A DNA stretch of 35,257 nucleotides from an uncultured Schlesneria sp. (GCA_903834925.1 CAILLA010000213.1:1-35257), one strand, 5' to 3'; positions 6,831 through 16,900 are shown, counted from the first letter of the stretch. Notes: generated by a model not told the origin, from the letters alone. Numbers and translations are program-made.

Positions 6831-7744
6831 CAAGCGTTGTATGGATGGATAACGTGCTTATCCATCCGCTGTGCGATTTCGGTCAGTCTTGGCAATTCAC
6901 CGCCACCGACTTCGGCCGTTGCCCAGCCCGAATAGCCGATCTCTTTTAACGCCTTCAGTACGGCTGGCCAGTCGCAATCACCTTCGCCGATTTCAACCCC
7001 GAATCCGGCTCCTTTGCCCTTTTCGTTGGCGATTTTTCGGCTGAACTCCTTGATGTCCAGCTTGCCGATTCTCGATCCAAGGGTTCGAATCCAATGTTCG
7101 GGCCAGCCGTAATTCACAATATTGCCGACGTCAAAATACGAGCCGACAATTGGACTTTGGAATTCGTCGATATAGCGTTTCATTTCGACGGGACTGAGCA
7201 GAAAGTTATTCCAGACATTTTCAAACAGAATTTTGATTCCAAGTTCTGTCGCCAGCGGAATGCACTTTTTGATTTCGGCTTGTGACCGAATGTAAGCGTC
7301 TTCGTAAGAAATGTCTTTATTAACAACGGCGGGGACCAGCAGAACTGTCGTGCCGCCATAGAGCTTGGTTTCCCGCAGACATTTCTGCAGAATTTCCACT
7401 CCTTTTGCCCGAACGGCGGGGTCAGGACTGCTGAGCGGCTGACCCCAGTGAACATAATCGACCATGCCGTGAACGATCAGTCCTGATTCACCCATCGCAC
7501 GCTTGACGTCTTCGACCGGTTGATCGCTATCAACGTCGATCCCTTCGAATCCAGCCTCTTTCACCATCTTGAACTTGTCGACGAGCGAACCCTTTCCTCC
7601 CACCATGCTCAGTTTAAGAGCTTTATGGAGACGGGGTTTTTCTTCGGCTGCGAGAGCTGTCTGGTTCGACATTGATAACAGTCCCGCGGCAGCGGCGATG
7701 CCAGCAGTATTCAAGAAGTCGCGTCGATCGAGGGTCGGGGCCAT
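6830..7744 (-). CDS. Tat-exported sugar phosphate isomerase/epimerase (AP endonuclease 2 family TIM barrel)
   Basis: A 304-aa protein. The N-terminus is a twin-arginine signal (LDRRDFLNTAGIAAAAGLLS) ending near ALAAEE, so it acts outside the cytoplasm. The rest is a TIM barrel of the xylose-isomerase-like/AP endonuclease 2 family (COG1082). Likely metal or substrate positions are the Glu in KILFENVWNN, the Asp in SYFDVGNIVNYG and the Glu in GVEIGEGDCDW. Such proteins are typically annotated as sugar isomerases or hydroxypyruvate-isomerase-like; the true substrate is not visible. The start is ATG 7744 because GGAAGAC lies just upstream and it places the RR motif at the N-terminus; a GTG at 7783 is further out. 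It is preceded by a propeller gene (50 nt) and overlaps the Nudix start by one base. Confidence 0.88.
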   Translation of the reverse strand: MAPTLDRRDFLNTAGIAAAAGLLSMSNQTALAAEEKPRLHKALKLSMVGGKGSLVDKFKMVKEAGFEGIDVDSDQPVEDVKRAMGESGLIVHGMVDYVHWGQPLSSPDPAVRAKGVEILQKCLRETKLYGGTTVLLVPAVVNKDISYEDAYIRSQAEIKKCIPLATELGIKILFENVWNNFLLSPVEMKRYIDEFQSPIVGSYFDVGNIVNYGWPEHWIRTLGSRIGKLDIKEFSRKIANEKGKGAGFGVEIGEGDCDWPAVLKALKEIGYSGWATAEVGGGELPRLTEIAQRMDKHVIHPYNA

Positions 7745-7794
7745 GGTGTCTTCCAATGAAGAGGGATGCGATTTGAACACCACGATCTTAGCAG

Positions 7795-9081
7795 TTATTT
7801 TCGCGCGATGCAGTACAGATAGCGGTTGGTTCTCAGGAACATCTGCCCATTGGAAAACGCGGGAGTTGCGTTACAGGTCCCTGCGTCCTCGTCGACTGCG
7901 TTGCGAGCAACTGATTCAAACTGGGGTTTGGCGGCATAAACGTAAGTTCCATTTTCGCGAGAGGCGGCGAACAGCCGACCGTTTGCTACAACGACTGAAG
8001 AGTATAATTGCCCGGCATCGGCCAATCGCTCGCGATAGACCAGTTCGCCGTCGGCGGTTTTCACGCAAAACGCGATACCTCGATCACTGACCCAGTAAAG
8101 GTGTTCGCCAAACAAGACTGGTGATGTGACATAAGAGCCGAAATCTTTGCGCCAGACCGTGTGTGTTTTGGTGACGTCGTCTCGACCACCAACTTGAATG
8201 GCAACCGCTCCACCTTGTCGCCCGCCGATGGCATAGACGACCCCGTTTTGGGAAACCAGTGTGGGGCATATTGCACCTTCTTTGACACCTTCGGCAAACC
8301 AGAGGAAGTCACCGTTATTTGGATCGAGTCCCCAGATCTCATGCGGAACGCTGACAATCAATTCCTGTTTCCCATCGGGCAAATCAACGAGGATTGGGGA
8401 ACTCCAGCAACCGCCAAACCCGTCTGCGTCCGTTTTCCAAACTTGTTTACCGGTTTCTTTATCGAGTGCGATCATTGCTTTGGATTCCGCGAAGGCGGGA
8501 ACGATGACCAGGTTCTTGTAGAGGATTACGCTGGTTCCTTGTCCCCAGCCCATCTGCGCGGAGCCGTTCCCAACACTTGTTTGCCAAAGTTGTTTACCGT
8601 CCAGATCGAAGGCCAGAACGCCAGCTTTACCGAAGAAAACGTAGACGCGAGTTCCATCCGTGGCAGGAGTACTCGTCGCGTAGCCGTGACTTTGGATTTG
8701 TCCCTGATATCGATCTTCGTTCGGAGTTCCTTTCACCGGTGACTCCCAGAGAGTTTTCCCATCGGCTCGATTCAAGCAGACGAGAACTCGTTCGAGTTGA
8801 CTCAGTTCACCCGGTGTGGACCTGTTGATGCCGTACCCCCGATAACAGGTGACAAAAACCCGTTCACCCAATGTAATTGGGCTAGAAGCACCTGGCCCCG
8901 GCAGTTCGATTCGCCAGGCCACGTTTTCGGTTGCCGACCATGTGGTGGGATAATCCCGATCATCCGCGATGCCTGCTCCGGCGGGACCGCGGAACTGAGG
9001 CCAGTCTGCGGCAGGAAGTGATTTGATCACCATGCCGACGAGACCAGCCAGAATCACGGAACGTAAAACGAGTCGCGACAT
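7795..9081 (-). CDS. Secreted PQQ-like / BamB-like beta-propeller protein
   Basis: A 428-aa protein with an N-terminal signal (SRLVLRSVILAGLVGMVIKSLPA) followed by ADWPQFRGPAGAGIADD, the characteristic opening of planctomycete PQQ-binding-like repeat proteins. Blades follow with W-docking motifs such as GKTLWESPV, GKQLWQTSV, GKQVWKTDADGFG and ANGRLFAASRENGTYVYAAK. Such proteins resemble BamB and quinoprotein dehydrogenase propellers, but I see no clear dehydrogenase active-site residues, so an enzymatic role is not assured. I chose ATG 9081, with GAGG 5 nt upstream, over an in-frame start at 9138 that precedes the signal peptide. It is the first gene of a three-gene leftward set with the TIM barrel and Nudix genes. 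Confidence 0.88.
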   Translation of the reverse strand: MSRLVLRSVILAGLVGMVIKSLPAADWPQFRGPAGAGIADDRDYPTTWSATENVAWRIELPGPGASSPITLGERVFVTCYRGYGINRSTPGELSQLERVLVCLNRADGKTLWESPVKGTPNEDRYQGQIQSHGYATSTPATDGTRVYVFFGKAGVLAFDLDGKQLWQTSVGNGSAQMGWGQGTSVILYKNLVIVPAFAESKAMIALDKETGKQVWKTDADGFGGCWSSPILVDLPDGKQELIVSVPHEIWGLDPNNGDFLWFAEGVKEGAICPTLVSQNGVVYAIGGRQGGAVAIQVGGRDDVTKTHTVWRKDFGSYVTSPVLFGEHLYWVSDRGIAFCVKTADGELVYRERLADAGQLYSSVVVANGRLFAASRENGTYVYAAKPQFESVARNAVDEDAGTCNATPAFSNGQMFLRTNRYLYCIARK

Positions 9082-9151
9082 GAAAGCCTCGATGGTCAGA
9101 AAATCAGAGAAGTCGTAAGAGGTATTACCCACAATCAATTTTGCTAAACAA

Positions 9152-9187
9152 AGCCCCCCAACCTTCTTTGCAGTAGGTCAGGGGGCT
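9152..9187 (-). terminator. Probable terminator after the Spy-like gene
   Basis: Read leftward, AGCCCCC (9187-9181) pairs with GGGGGCT (9158-9152) across a 22-nt loop and is followed by a T-rich stretch (TTGTTT). It sits 110 nt past the stop of the Gly-rich exported protein and would end the two-component operon before the propeller gene. The long loop lowers confidence. Confidence 0.6.
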
Positions 9188-9297
9188 GAGAATATTCAAT
9201 CGCAGTCGTGCGCGTCTTTATCCAAGAGATGTTTCCGGCTAGCGTGCCTCTGCGGAGCCCCGTGAAACGAGTCGCTTAGGATAAATTCTAATCGTCT

Positions 9298-10086
9298 TCA
9301 TTCCGCTTTGGGTTGAGGACGCTTTGGACGACCGCCGGCTCCGCCACCGCCACCACCGCCGGGACCGCCACCACCAGGTCCGCCACCACCTGGGCCACGG
9401 CGCAGTTGAGCAACGTCGAATTCTTTGCCTTTGAGTTTCGCGAACGTATCGAGTTGGGCCTTGGTCAAGACTTCGTTGATCTTGGCATCGCGTTCTTTAT
9501 TCAGTTCGATCATTTTTTCAAATCCGCCGCCACCGCCCCCTCCACCAGGTTGGAACAATTCACGAGCCTTCGCTCCGTAGTCATCGGTAATCGTAGTGAT
9601 CTTGTCAGTCTGTTCCTTGGTGATGGTCAGCGCTTTGACGATTTCAGCGTCCGACAAGGCTCCGGTACCCTGGTTTTGCCAGTTGATCTGCTGTAGTCGG
9701 GTATATTGATCGGCCGAGACGGCAGCTTTCAGTTTTGGCAGGAATTTGTCTGATAGCGTCTTCATGTTCGCCATCATCGTTTCTCTGGCCTTTGTTCGTT
9801 CTTCCTGGGTCATGTCCTGAAAATTCTGACGACCGCCGGCACCCATTGATTCTCGCATTGCAGTACCGTATTCATCGGTGACCGCTTTGACCTTGGCAAC
9901 ACCGTCTTCCGTCAGTCCAAGATCCTTTTGTACGGCCTCGTTGCCGGCAAGCATCAACAGTCCGCCACCACCACCGAACCCGCCAAAGCCACCGCGACCG
10001 CCGCGACCACCAGGCCCTTGAGCCTGCGCGACCGTTGCGAATGCAAGACTGGCCACCAAACAAAGCACCCACCCATTTGTTCTCAT
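9298..10086 (-). CDS. Exported Gly-rich protein with two Spy/CpxP-like modules
   Basis: A 262-aa protein with a signal peptide (residues 1-22, ending AQA). After a Gly/Arg/Phe-rich tract (24-42) come two similar modules: NEAVQKDLGLTEDGVAKVKAVTDEYG...LKAAVSADQYTRLQQI (49-135) and DAEIVKALTITKEQTDKITTITDDYG...LTKAQLDTFAKL (146-218). Each starts with an LTxxQ-like helix, as in Spy/CpxP periplasmic chaperones. Another Gly tract (181-188) interrupts module 2, and the C-terminus (231-262) is Gly/Pro-rich with a basic tail. I chose ATG 10086, with AAGGA about 8 nt upstream; longer frames start inside the spacer. It lies 108 nt after the sensor kinase gene on the same strand. CpxP is encoded by a target of the CpxAR two-component system and inhibits CpxA, so a similar feedback role is plausible but inferred. 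Confidence 0.75.
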   Translation of the reverse strand: MRTNGWVLCLVASLAFATVAQAQGPGGRGGRGGFGGFGGGGGLLMLAGNEAVQKDLGLTEDGVAKVKAVTDEYGTAMRESMGAGGRQNFQDMTQEERTKARETMMANMKTLSDKFLPKLKAAVSADQYTRLQQINWQNQGTGALSDAEIVKALTITKEQTDKITTITDDYGAKARELFQPGGGGGGGGFEKMIELNKERDAKINEVLTKAQLDTFAKLKGKEFDVAQLRRGPGGGGPGGGGPGGGGGGGAGGRPKRPQPKAE

Positions 10087-10194
10087 CGCAATTTTCCTTC
10101 TCGGAATTCCTACGCATTTTCGCAAGGCCGAACGGAACGTGGACGGCAAATAGATTTCTCGCGAAAACACTCGTTCAAACATACACCCGACCAA

Positions 10195-11853
10195 TCACTT
10201 CAACAGCAGTTCCTTGTCGATTTCATTCGATTTCGTCCCCATTGCCGGGACGGATTCGGTTGCGAGTGGCAACCTCACTTCAAGCGTCGTACCGACCCCG
10301 ACTTCACTTGTCGCAACGATGGTCCCGCCGTGTGCTTCGACTATCGTTTTACAGATCGACAAGCCAAGGCCACTGCTTCCTTCGGCTCGAGATCGAGCTT
10401 TGTCAACCTGGTAGAACCGATCGAAAATACGAGTCAATTGATCGGCGGCAATTCCGACGCCCGTATCGGTTACTGATAGAATCGCTGTCTCACCATCCAT
10501 TCGCGTTGTGACGCGAACATGGCCTCCTTGGACGTTGTAGCGGATCGCGTTGGTCAACAGATTTGTGACAACCTGTGACAGTCGGTCCCAATCACCTCGG
10601 ACAAAACACGAATCGGGCTGACATTCAATTTGAATATGGCGTTCTGTGGCAAGCGGCTCAACAAGTTCCGCGCAGTCCGCAAGCAAAGGTTTCAGATCGA
10701 ATCGGTCTTGCTTAAACGACGGTGCTCCTGAATCAAACCGGGCGAGCAACAGCAATGAGTCGATCAATGATCTCATCCGTTGTGATGCCCTGCGACAAGT
10801 CTCGATCGCCGCCCGATAATCTTCGTTCGACCTCGGTCGGGAAAGTGCCAATTCGGTGTGCGTCGAAATGACGGACAAAGGTGTTCGCAACTCGTGCGAG
10901 GCATCAGCAGTGAATTGGCTTTGACGCTCGAACGCCGACTGCAATCGGTCAAAAGTTTGATTGAGGACCGTAGCAAGCTTGCCAAGTTCACTATCGGTTT
11001 CTTTGACGTTGATTCGTTTTGACAGATCTAAAGCAGAAATCGATTCTGCCGTAACGGTCATCTCCGCGATGGGAAGAATGGCACGTGATGACAGCCAGCC
11101 CCCACCCAGGACACCCGCTGCCAGAATGACCAATCCAGCTCCGCCAAGCAATAATCCTGATCGATGATGGGCGGCCAGATCGTTCTCCAGCGATCGACCG
11201 ACGAGAATGTTCAAGTCGAACATGCCGGCGTGAATCACTTCTCGATAGGTCTTTTCACCTGGTCGCGACCTGACCACTCGAATCGGAAATCCTTCGCGAC
11301 CAATGTGCAGGTTGGGATAAGTGATTTCCGGCGCCGAATCAGATTGCTCGAGTTGGACTCCGTTACCACCCCAGATTACGAAGTAGAGTCGCGACTCTTC
11401 GTCGCCGTGAAACAGTTGCTTAAATTCTTCGGGAAGAGGTCCAGGATCAAACCGATCACGCCGTGGAGGTCCTGGCGGGACTGCCTGTTCGGGGGGTGAT
11501 AACGGTGAATTTTCGGGACTGGATTCGTTTCGCGTTGAGTCGGAACGAGGCGTGACAGCGGCGATATTCGCATCAGGACGCGCACCCGTATCGGCTTCGA
11601 AAGTGGTTTCGGAATTGGTTTCGTCGGCACGACGAGGACGGCGACTACCACCGGGACGGCCACCTGGAGGACGCGGAAGCAGCCGACGCAGCTGAGACAT
11701 GACAAGGCCCGCCGTACGATCCAATTCTGCATCGACTTGTTGAAGCCGAGTCTGCCAGTGAAGACTATGGACGATCCCTCCAAAACTGGTGAGTACGGTC
11801 AGCAGCACGATCGCGTGCCAGACCTGCAATCGCCAGCGGAGTGATTTGAACAT
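10195..11853 (-). CDS. Sensor histidine kinase with HAMP domain
   Basis: A 552-aa inner-membrane kinase. TM1 is at about residues 11-30 and TM2 at 233-256; between them is a periplasmic region of about 200 residues whose first part (57-140) is Arg/Pro/Ser-rich and probably disordered. HAMP follows (255-308). The HisKA H-box FTADASHELRTPLSVI puts the phosphorylated His at 320. The HATPase domain has the N-box (DRLSQVVTNLLTNAIRYN), the G1 box (VTDTGVGIA), the F-box (IFDRFYQVD) and the G2 box (GSSGLGLSICK). All catalytic motifs are intact. The start ATG 11853 has GAGAAG upstream. The response regulator gene precedes it by 103 nt on the same strand, so they form a cognate pair. The signal sensed is unknown. 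Confidence 0.95.
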   Translation of the reverse strand: MFKSLRWRLQVWHAIVLLTVLTSFGGIVHSLHWQTRLQQVDAELDRTAGLVMSQLRRLLPRPPGGRPGGSRRPRRADETNSETTFEADTGARPDANIAAVTPRSDSTRNESSPENSPLSPPEQAVPPGPPRRDRFDPGPLPEEFKQLFHGDEESRLYFVIWGGNGVQLEQSDSAPEITYPNLHIGREGFPIRVVRSRPGEKTYREVIHAGMFDLNILVGRSLENDLAAHHRSGLLLGGAGLVILAAGVLGGGWLSSRAILPIAEMTVTAESISALDLSKRINVKETDSELGKLATVLNQTFDRLQSAFERQSQFTADASHELRTPLSVISTHTELALSRPRSNEDYRAAIETCRRASQRMRSLIDSLLLLARFDSGAPSFKQDRFDLKPLLADCAELVEPLATERHIQIECQPDSCFVRGDWDRLSQVVTNLLTNAIRYNVQGGHVRVTTRMDGETAILSVTDTGVGIAADQLTRIFDRFYQVDKARSRAEGSSGLGLSICKTIVEAHGGTIVATSEVGVGTTLEVRLPLATESVPAMGTKSNEIDKELLLK

Positions 11854-11956
11854 GTTCTTCTCGTCGTTGTCAAAAAGTGATTTCAGTTGTCGAGATGAGA
11901 ATCAATTCGAGATGAGCCATTCTTGAATGGGAGTATCGGAGACACAACAGGCCATT

Positions 11957-12613
11957 TCAACTGTCGATGATATAGCCCATCCCTCGACGAGTTGTAATTA
12001 ATTCGCGACCAACCTTACGACGGATATTGGAAACATACACGTCGACCAGGTTTGATAGTGATGCATCGTATTCGTCGAATAAATGGTCATAAATTTTCGT
12101 CCGGGTGACCAGTTCGCCTCGATGGATCGCCAGGAACTCGAGCAAGCAATATTCCTTGGCCGTTAGGGCGACCGCAGCTCCGTCCACGGAAACGGTTCTT
12201 GACGTCATGTCTATTGTGACGTTGCCGATTTCAATCACCGGCTGAGACTTGCCCGCCGATCGTCGAATTAGGGCTCGCAAGCGAGCCGCTAATTCAGACA
12301 GTTCAAACGGCTTGATCAGATAATCGTCAGCACCTGTATCAAGACCGCGAACACGGTCTTTCACTGTGTCGCGAGCTGTCAGCATCAGCACTGGAGTCGT
12401 TTTGTTTTGTCGCCGAAGTTCCGACAGAACCGACCAGCCGTCGCGTCTCGGTAACATGACATCCAAAAGAATGGCGTCGTAATCCCAACTGACACCTTTG
12501 AAAAGGCCATCCTCGCCGTTATCCGCCGTATCAACGGAATATCCCTCTTCGCGCAGGTACATAGCTACCGCGCGAATGACATCTGGTTCATCCTCGACCA
12601 CCAACACTCGCAT
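11957..12613 (-). CDS. OmpR/PhoB-family response regulator
   Basis: A 218-aa transcription factor. The receiver domain (1-115) has the acidic pair Glu7-Asp8, the phospho-acceptor Asp51 in ILLDVMLP, Thr in MLTARD and Lys in DYLIKPFE. The C-terminal winged-helix DNA-binding domain (about 125-218) has the typical LTAKEYCLLEFLAIHRGELVTRTKIYDHL and VDVYVSNIRRKVG segments. It resembles the CusR/CopR/QseB class in length and layout. The start is ATG 12613 with only a weak Shine-Dalgarno sequence. It is the first gene of a leftward operon with the sensor kinase and the Spy-like exported protein; its promoter should lie in 12614-12797. Confidence 0.95.
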   Translation of the reverse strand: MRVLVVEDEPDVIRAVAMYLREEGYSVDTADNGEDGLFKGVSWDYDAILLDVMLPRRDGWSVLSELRRQNKTTPVLMLTARDTVKDRVRGLDTGADDYLIKPFELSELAARLRALIRRSAGKSQPVIEIGNVTIDMTSRTVSVDGAAVALTAKEYCLLEFLAIHRGELVTRTKIYDHLFDEYDASLSNLVDVYVSNIRRKVGRELITTRRGMGYIIDS

Positions 12614-12787
12614 GCTTATCCACCACTCAGGATCTTAATCATCGTTTCAATGCCGCATTGTGATTCGCGACCGGAAGCGAATTCTCGCCAGAAGCCCGTT
12701 TTTCCCGATGTCTCCATCGCGAAAAGAAGGAACTACTTCAAACTGGGTAGTCTACCGCAATAACCTTAAACCGAGATGAAGAGTCGA

Positions 12788-12835
12788 GCAGAAAAATAAG
12801 ACCACTGGCGACGCGAAATGGTCGCCAGTGGTCTT
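12788..12835 (-). terminator. Strong rho-independent terminator of the secretin operon
   Basis: AAGACCACTGGCGAC (12798-12812) and GTCGCCAGTGGTCTT (12821-12835) form a perfect 15-bp stem with an 8-nt loop. Read leftward the stem is followed by TTATTTTTC. It begins 30 nt after the stop of the lipoprotein gene and separates this operon from the response regulator operon. Confidence 0.92.
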
Positions 12836-12864
12836 CGGTTTGGAAATCAATTTGAGATGATCCG

Positions 12865-13884
12865 CTAGTCGTCCAGTGGATGCTTGCGACGCGGTTGCGG
12901 CGCGGCCTCATCGACGTCATTTTCGTCAATGTCCGCTCGATCATCATCGCCGTTCGATGGTGCGGGTCGAGGCTTCCATTTCAAGCGACCTGCGGGAGGA
13001 CTGGCGACAGCCTGCGGCTTGTCCAACGCCAACGGGTGGATTCTAAGACTTGCCTGATTTGTCGGTGTGGCGATCGTCGGTGTGTTGGATTTTTGTTCCA
13101 ATAATTGTTGAACCATCGATTCCAACTGGCGAATTCGTTCCGCTTCGGCACTCTCCTTAGGAGATTCGCTGACGACTTCATGCGAAGCGAGTTGGACTTG
13201 ATTGACCTTTTCTTCCTTTTTGGGGCCGGCTAGTGATTCTGTCGTTTTTGGATTCGAACCCATTGAAATCGTCGTCGTTCGTCGCAGTTTTCCAGCCAAC
13301 TCGTCGGCCGCCATGCGATCATTCTCTTCAATAGAGAGCGGCTTGGCACTTTCACCCATGATAGGCTTCTTGTTCCCATTCAAAGGCATGTTTGAAAGGT
13401 CCGAGAACACCACGGGTCCATTCTTCGGCTTCAGTCGAACTCGCAGTGCGCAGTTGGCGTCTTTGACTCCTCGGCGAACATACGGAACGAAGACGCTGTA
13501 GGTTGGTCCGAGCGACGTTTCCGTCAGGTGGATGCTCCACGATCCGGAGTCAAAGTCGAATTGTCGCAAAGGTTTGGCCTGCGCATCGGCGTCCCCCTGA
13601 TCGTCAAACAGATAAATACGCACATCGCCTTCACACTGGACCGGTGTGGCGGCCTTATTAGAAAGAAACAGGATCTGTCCCGAGAATCCCTTGCACGGAT
13701 ACCCTTCAGGATCACGGCCTTCGGCTTGTTGCCAGAGGCACAAAACTTGGACGACAGGATCGGCTGCGGTCGCTTTGGGGATCTTTTTCTCGAAAGGAAT
13801 ATGAAACGTCGCGCACCCGACAAAACTGCACAAGAGCATTGCGCACGTCAGAGGCATTACGATCCGTTGAACCTGAAACTTCAT
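12865..13884 (-). CDS. Putative lipoprotein downstream of the secretin
   Basis: A 339-aa protein with a lipoprotein-type signal: basic start, hydrophobic core and Cys24 in CSFVGC as the likely lipidated residue. Residues 45-165 form a beta-rich domain (VVQVLCLWQQAEGRD, GQILFLSNKAATPVQCEGDVRIYLFDD, SYSVF-like VPYVRR, CALRVRLKPKNGPVVFSD), as found in uncharacterised planctomycete proteins. A low-complexity part follows, with a short Glu-rich coiled-coil-like stretch (ESAEAERIRQLESMVQQLLEQ) and an acidic/basic tail. I do not recognise a named family. ATG 13884 is chosen because GGAG lies 7 nt upstream and the lipobox is placed correctly. The gene starts 45 nt after the secretin stop and before a strong terminator, so it belongs to the secretin operon and could be its pilotin or partner; this is inference. 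Confidence 0.75.
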   Translation of the reverse strand: MKFQVQRIVMPLTCAMLLCSFVGCATFHIPFEKKIPKATAADPVVQVLCLWQQAEGRDPEGYPCKGFSGQILFLSNKAATPVQCEGDVRIYLFDDQGDADAQAKPLRQFDFDSGSWSIHLTETSLGPTYSVFVPYVRRGVKDANCALRVRLKPKNGPVVFSDLSNMPLNGNKKPIMGESAKPLSIEENDRMAADELAGKLRRTTTISMGSNPKTTESLAGPKKEEKVNQVQLASHEVVSESPKESAEAERIRQLESMVQQLLEQKSNTPTIATPTNQASLRIHPLALDKPQAVASPPAGRLKWKPRPAPSNGDDDRADIDENDVDEAAPQPRRKHPLDD

Positions 13885-13929
13885 TTCAAACTCCATCCGA
13901 AATTGTTGCGACAGCAACTCGATACTCTC

Positions 13930-16900
13930 TCAGTTTGATCGACCGACTGTACGCTTCTGAAAGAAGCCTCGCTTCTTGGGAGCCTCAGGCTTTACAAAAC
14001 TCGCCTTCGACACTCCTGAACCCGAATCATCGGTTTCGGTCGCTTGCATCCGCGAGGCGTTAATCCGCGTCAAATTCGGGTCAGGCAACGGCGGTGGTGG
14101 TGGCACCACTGAGGGCTGTTCCGTGGGTGAAGCTGGAATTGCAGTTGGGGCCGGTGGAAGTGCTGATGGGGACTGTGGTGATACCGAGTTTGGAAGCTCC
14201 TGAGGTGTCTTTTGTATCACAGGTGAGCTGTTCATCGAAGGTGCAGGGGGAAGCGTGGGTTGAACCCAGGGGATATGTTCATCCTCGATCATATCGTCCG
14301 CAGCAGGAAGTGCCCGCAGTGGTCCATGAGCTTCCTCGGCTTCACTTTCGATAAAGTGAATTCGACCCATTTCAATATCCTTCAGACATTCTTCTTCGTC
14401 AGGACCGTTAATAATCCGCGGTGTCAAAAAGATCAGCAATTCTGTCCGTATTGATGATCGGGAGTCGTATCGAAACAAGCTGCCAACGAGCGGAAGGTCG
14501 CCAAGAAGCGGCGCCTTGCGAGTGAATGACTCGTCGCGTGAACTGATCATTCCGCCGATAACGATCGTGCTATTCGAGGGCACGAGGACCGTCGATCGAA
14601 CATTGCTGAGGTCGGTGATTCTCTGACCGACGGCAACGCCTCGTGAATCCGTCGTCACTGTGACAGTTTCCTGGCTCAACTGACTGCGGTACGCATACAT
14701 TTGGATCACGATGTTGCCATCATCATTGATTCGAGGTGTCACCTGCATGCCGATGCCAGTCTCACGCTGTGTCAGAATGGGCGATAGGACACCGGTTGTG
14801 GCGTTGGTGTTGAATGCGGTGACGGTTGGAATCGTTTGGCCGACGAACACTTCCGCCAATTGACTGTCTAAGGCTCGAATTTGCGGTCGGCTTAAAATTG
14901 TGAGTTTCCGATTTGCAGCCAAAGCACGGAGCAAAACGTTGACGGCGTCCGAACCTGCGGAAAGGACAAGGCCCCCATACCCGAGCTGGTTGTTAACCCG
15001 ACCAAGTGAAAAGTTGCTGAGGCCCTGGCCTGCGACTGTCCCCGGGGCAGTCGCGAGGTTGTTTCCGAGTGGAAGCCCGGCATTATTAAAGTTGAATCCA
15101 GGTGATCCTGATTGCGACAAAATGTGTTGAGTTGTCGTTTGCAAGCCCGTGACAGCGGTCGTCGTTTCGGTCAAAACGACAGGTTGGTCCAGAACGCTAC
15201 GTTGAAAGAAGACTGGGTTCTGTAATCCCAGCTCGATGCCGAATTCGTCCGTATTGTTGAGCTGCACTTCGACGATCAGTGCCTGAATGACGACCTGTTT
15301 CGGTACCGAATCGAGTTTTTTGATCATCGCGAGAATGTCGGGATAGTATCGCGGTGTCGAACTGACGAGCAGACTGTTTGAGATCGTGTCGGGTATGACG
15401 ATTACTTCACGTTCGAGTTGTTCGACGTTGCTCGTCAGGTTTGGGTCTAGCTGTGTCAGATCTCGTTGTTGTTGAAAGAACAATGTTACGGCTTGAGCGA
15501 TCTGTGTCGCAGGAGTGTTGTTCAAACGAACCACCATATTCTTCCGCGAACGAAGATCGCTTTCATCAAGTCGTAACATGATCGCTTCGACAACGCGCAA
15601 TGCGTCACCGCTTCCCACGGCAATCACACTGTTCGTTCTGGTGTCGACCGAAAACTTCAGTGGAACAAGGCTACTGCTGGCGTCGTCAGCATTGGCAAGC
15701 TGGATTCCCAGCAGAGGACGCTGCTGATTGCCGGCTCCCCCTTGCCCTTGAGTCTGGACGTTGAACAGGGCATTCAGTTGTTGAACCATCTGATTTGCAT
15801 CTGCGTGTTCGAGCGTGAAAACCTTGATTTCGGAGACAGTGTTTGTCGGTCGGTCAAGGTTTGAGATCAGCGCCTCGATCAAATCCATGCTCTTTTCCGA
15901 AGCCGTCACGATCAATGAATTTGAGTGTGCTTCGGGAGTGACGCGGATATCGGACAGAACCCCCGATTGCAGCTCGCGTGAGTTATTTCCTTTATCGATG
16001 GAAAGGAACTGCAACACGGCCGACTTCACATTTTTGAATTGTTCTTCAACTTGCCCGCCACCAAGTCCCTGTTGCTGTCCCTGGCCACCCCCTCCTGATG
16101 ATGAAGGAGGAGACAGTACCGATTGAATGGCCGAATTAATGACCGCAGCCAACTCGGTGGCAACGGCGTTTTTCAATGCGAAGATTCGAACCTGGCTGAT
16201 CGATTCGGAGCCTTCGCGATCCAGACGGCGAATCAAGGTCTGGATCTCTTCCAAGTCGCGCGCCCGAGCGCGAACGATCAGTGAGTTCGATCGAGAATCG
16301 GCAATCACCAGGATCTTGGCACCCAGTGACTTTCGATCCTTATAGAACTCGGTGAGCAATGTTTCGACTTCCGAGGCGATTGCAGACTTCAGTCCAAATA
16401 CCTGAAACTCGGTTTCCGGATCGACTGGCTGATCAAGCTCTTCGGCAAGACCAAGAATGTTTTCCAGATCCGCACTGGGGGCAACGATCAGCAGCGAGTT
16501 AGGTTTGGTGACCGGGATGATCGCGACGCTCTCGCGTGGTTGCGTTGCCTTCCCAGGGAACTTCGTCAGTTTTTCGTAAACCGACGTCAGCAACTCGGCC
16601 AATGATTCGGAATCGACATTCTTTAAATGCAATAATTCGACCCTGGGCGCGGTCGCGACGGCCAGTTGCTCGATCTGCTTAATAACCTGTTCGACCTGAG
16701 CGACATCTTTTTCGTTTCCGACAATGACCATCACGTTCAAGTCTTCGATGACTTGGATGTTGACTTCACCCTTAAAGTTGCCCAATGCTCCGCCGAACGC
16801 ACCATCCGCGTCAGTTGTCGGCGGCGCCGCAAATGAATCGTCTTTACTTTCGGCGTGGGCGAGTCGAGATTTCACGTCCGATCCGCGAGCGGCCCGGATA

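Noticed and set aside
9331-9410. Sequence error or repeat element in the Gly-rich stretch
   Set aside because: The GC-rich triplet repeats stay in frame and encode the Gly/Pro tail of the Spy-like protein.
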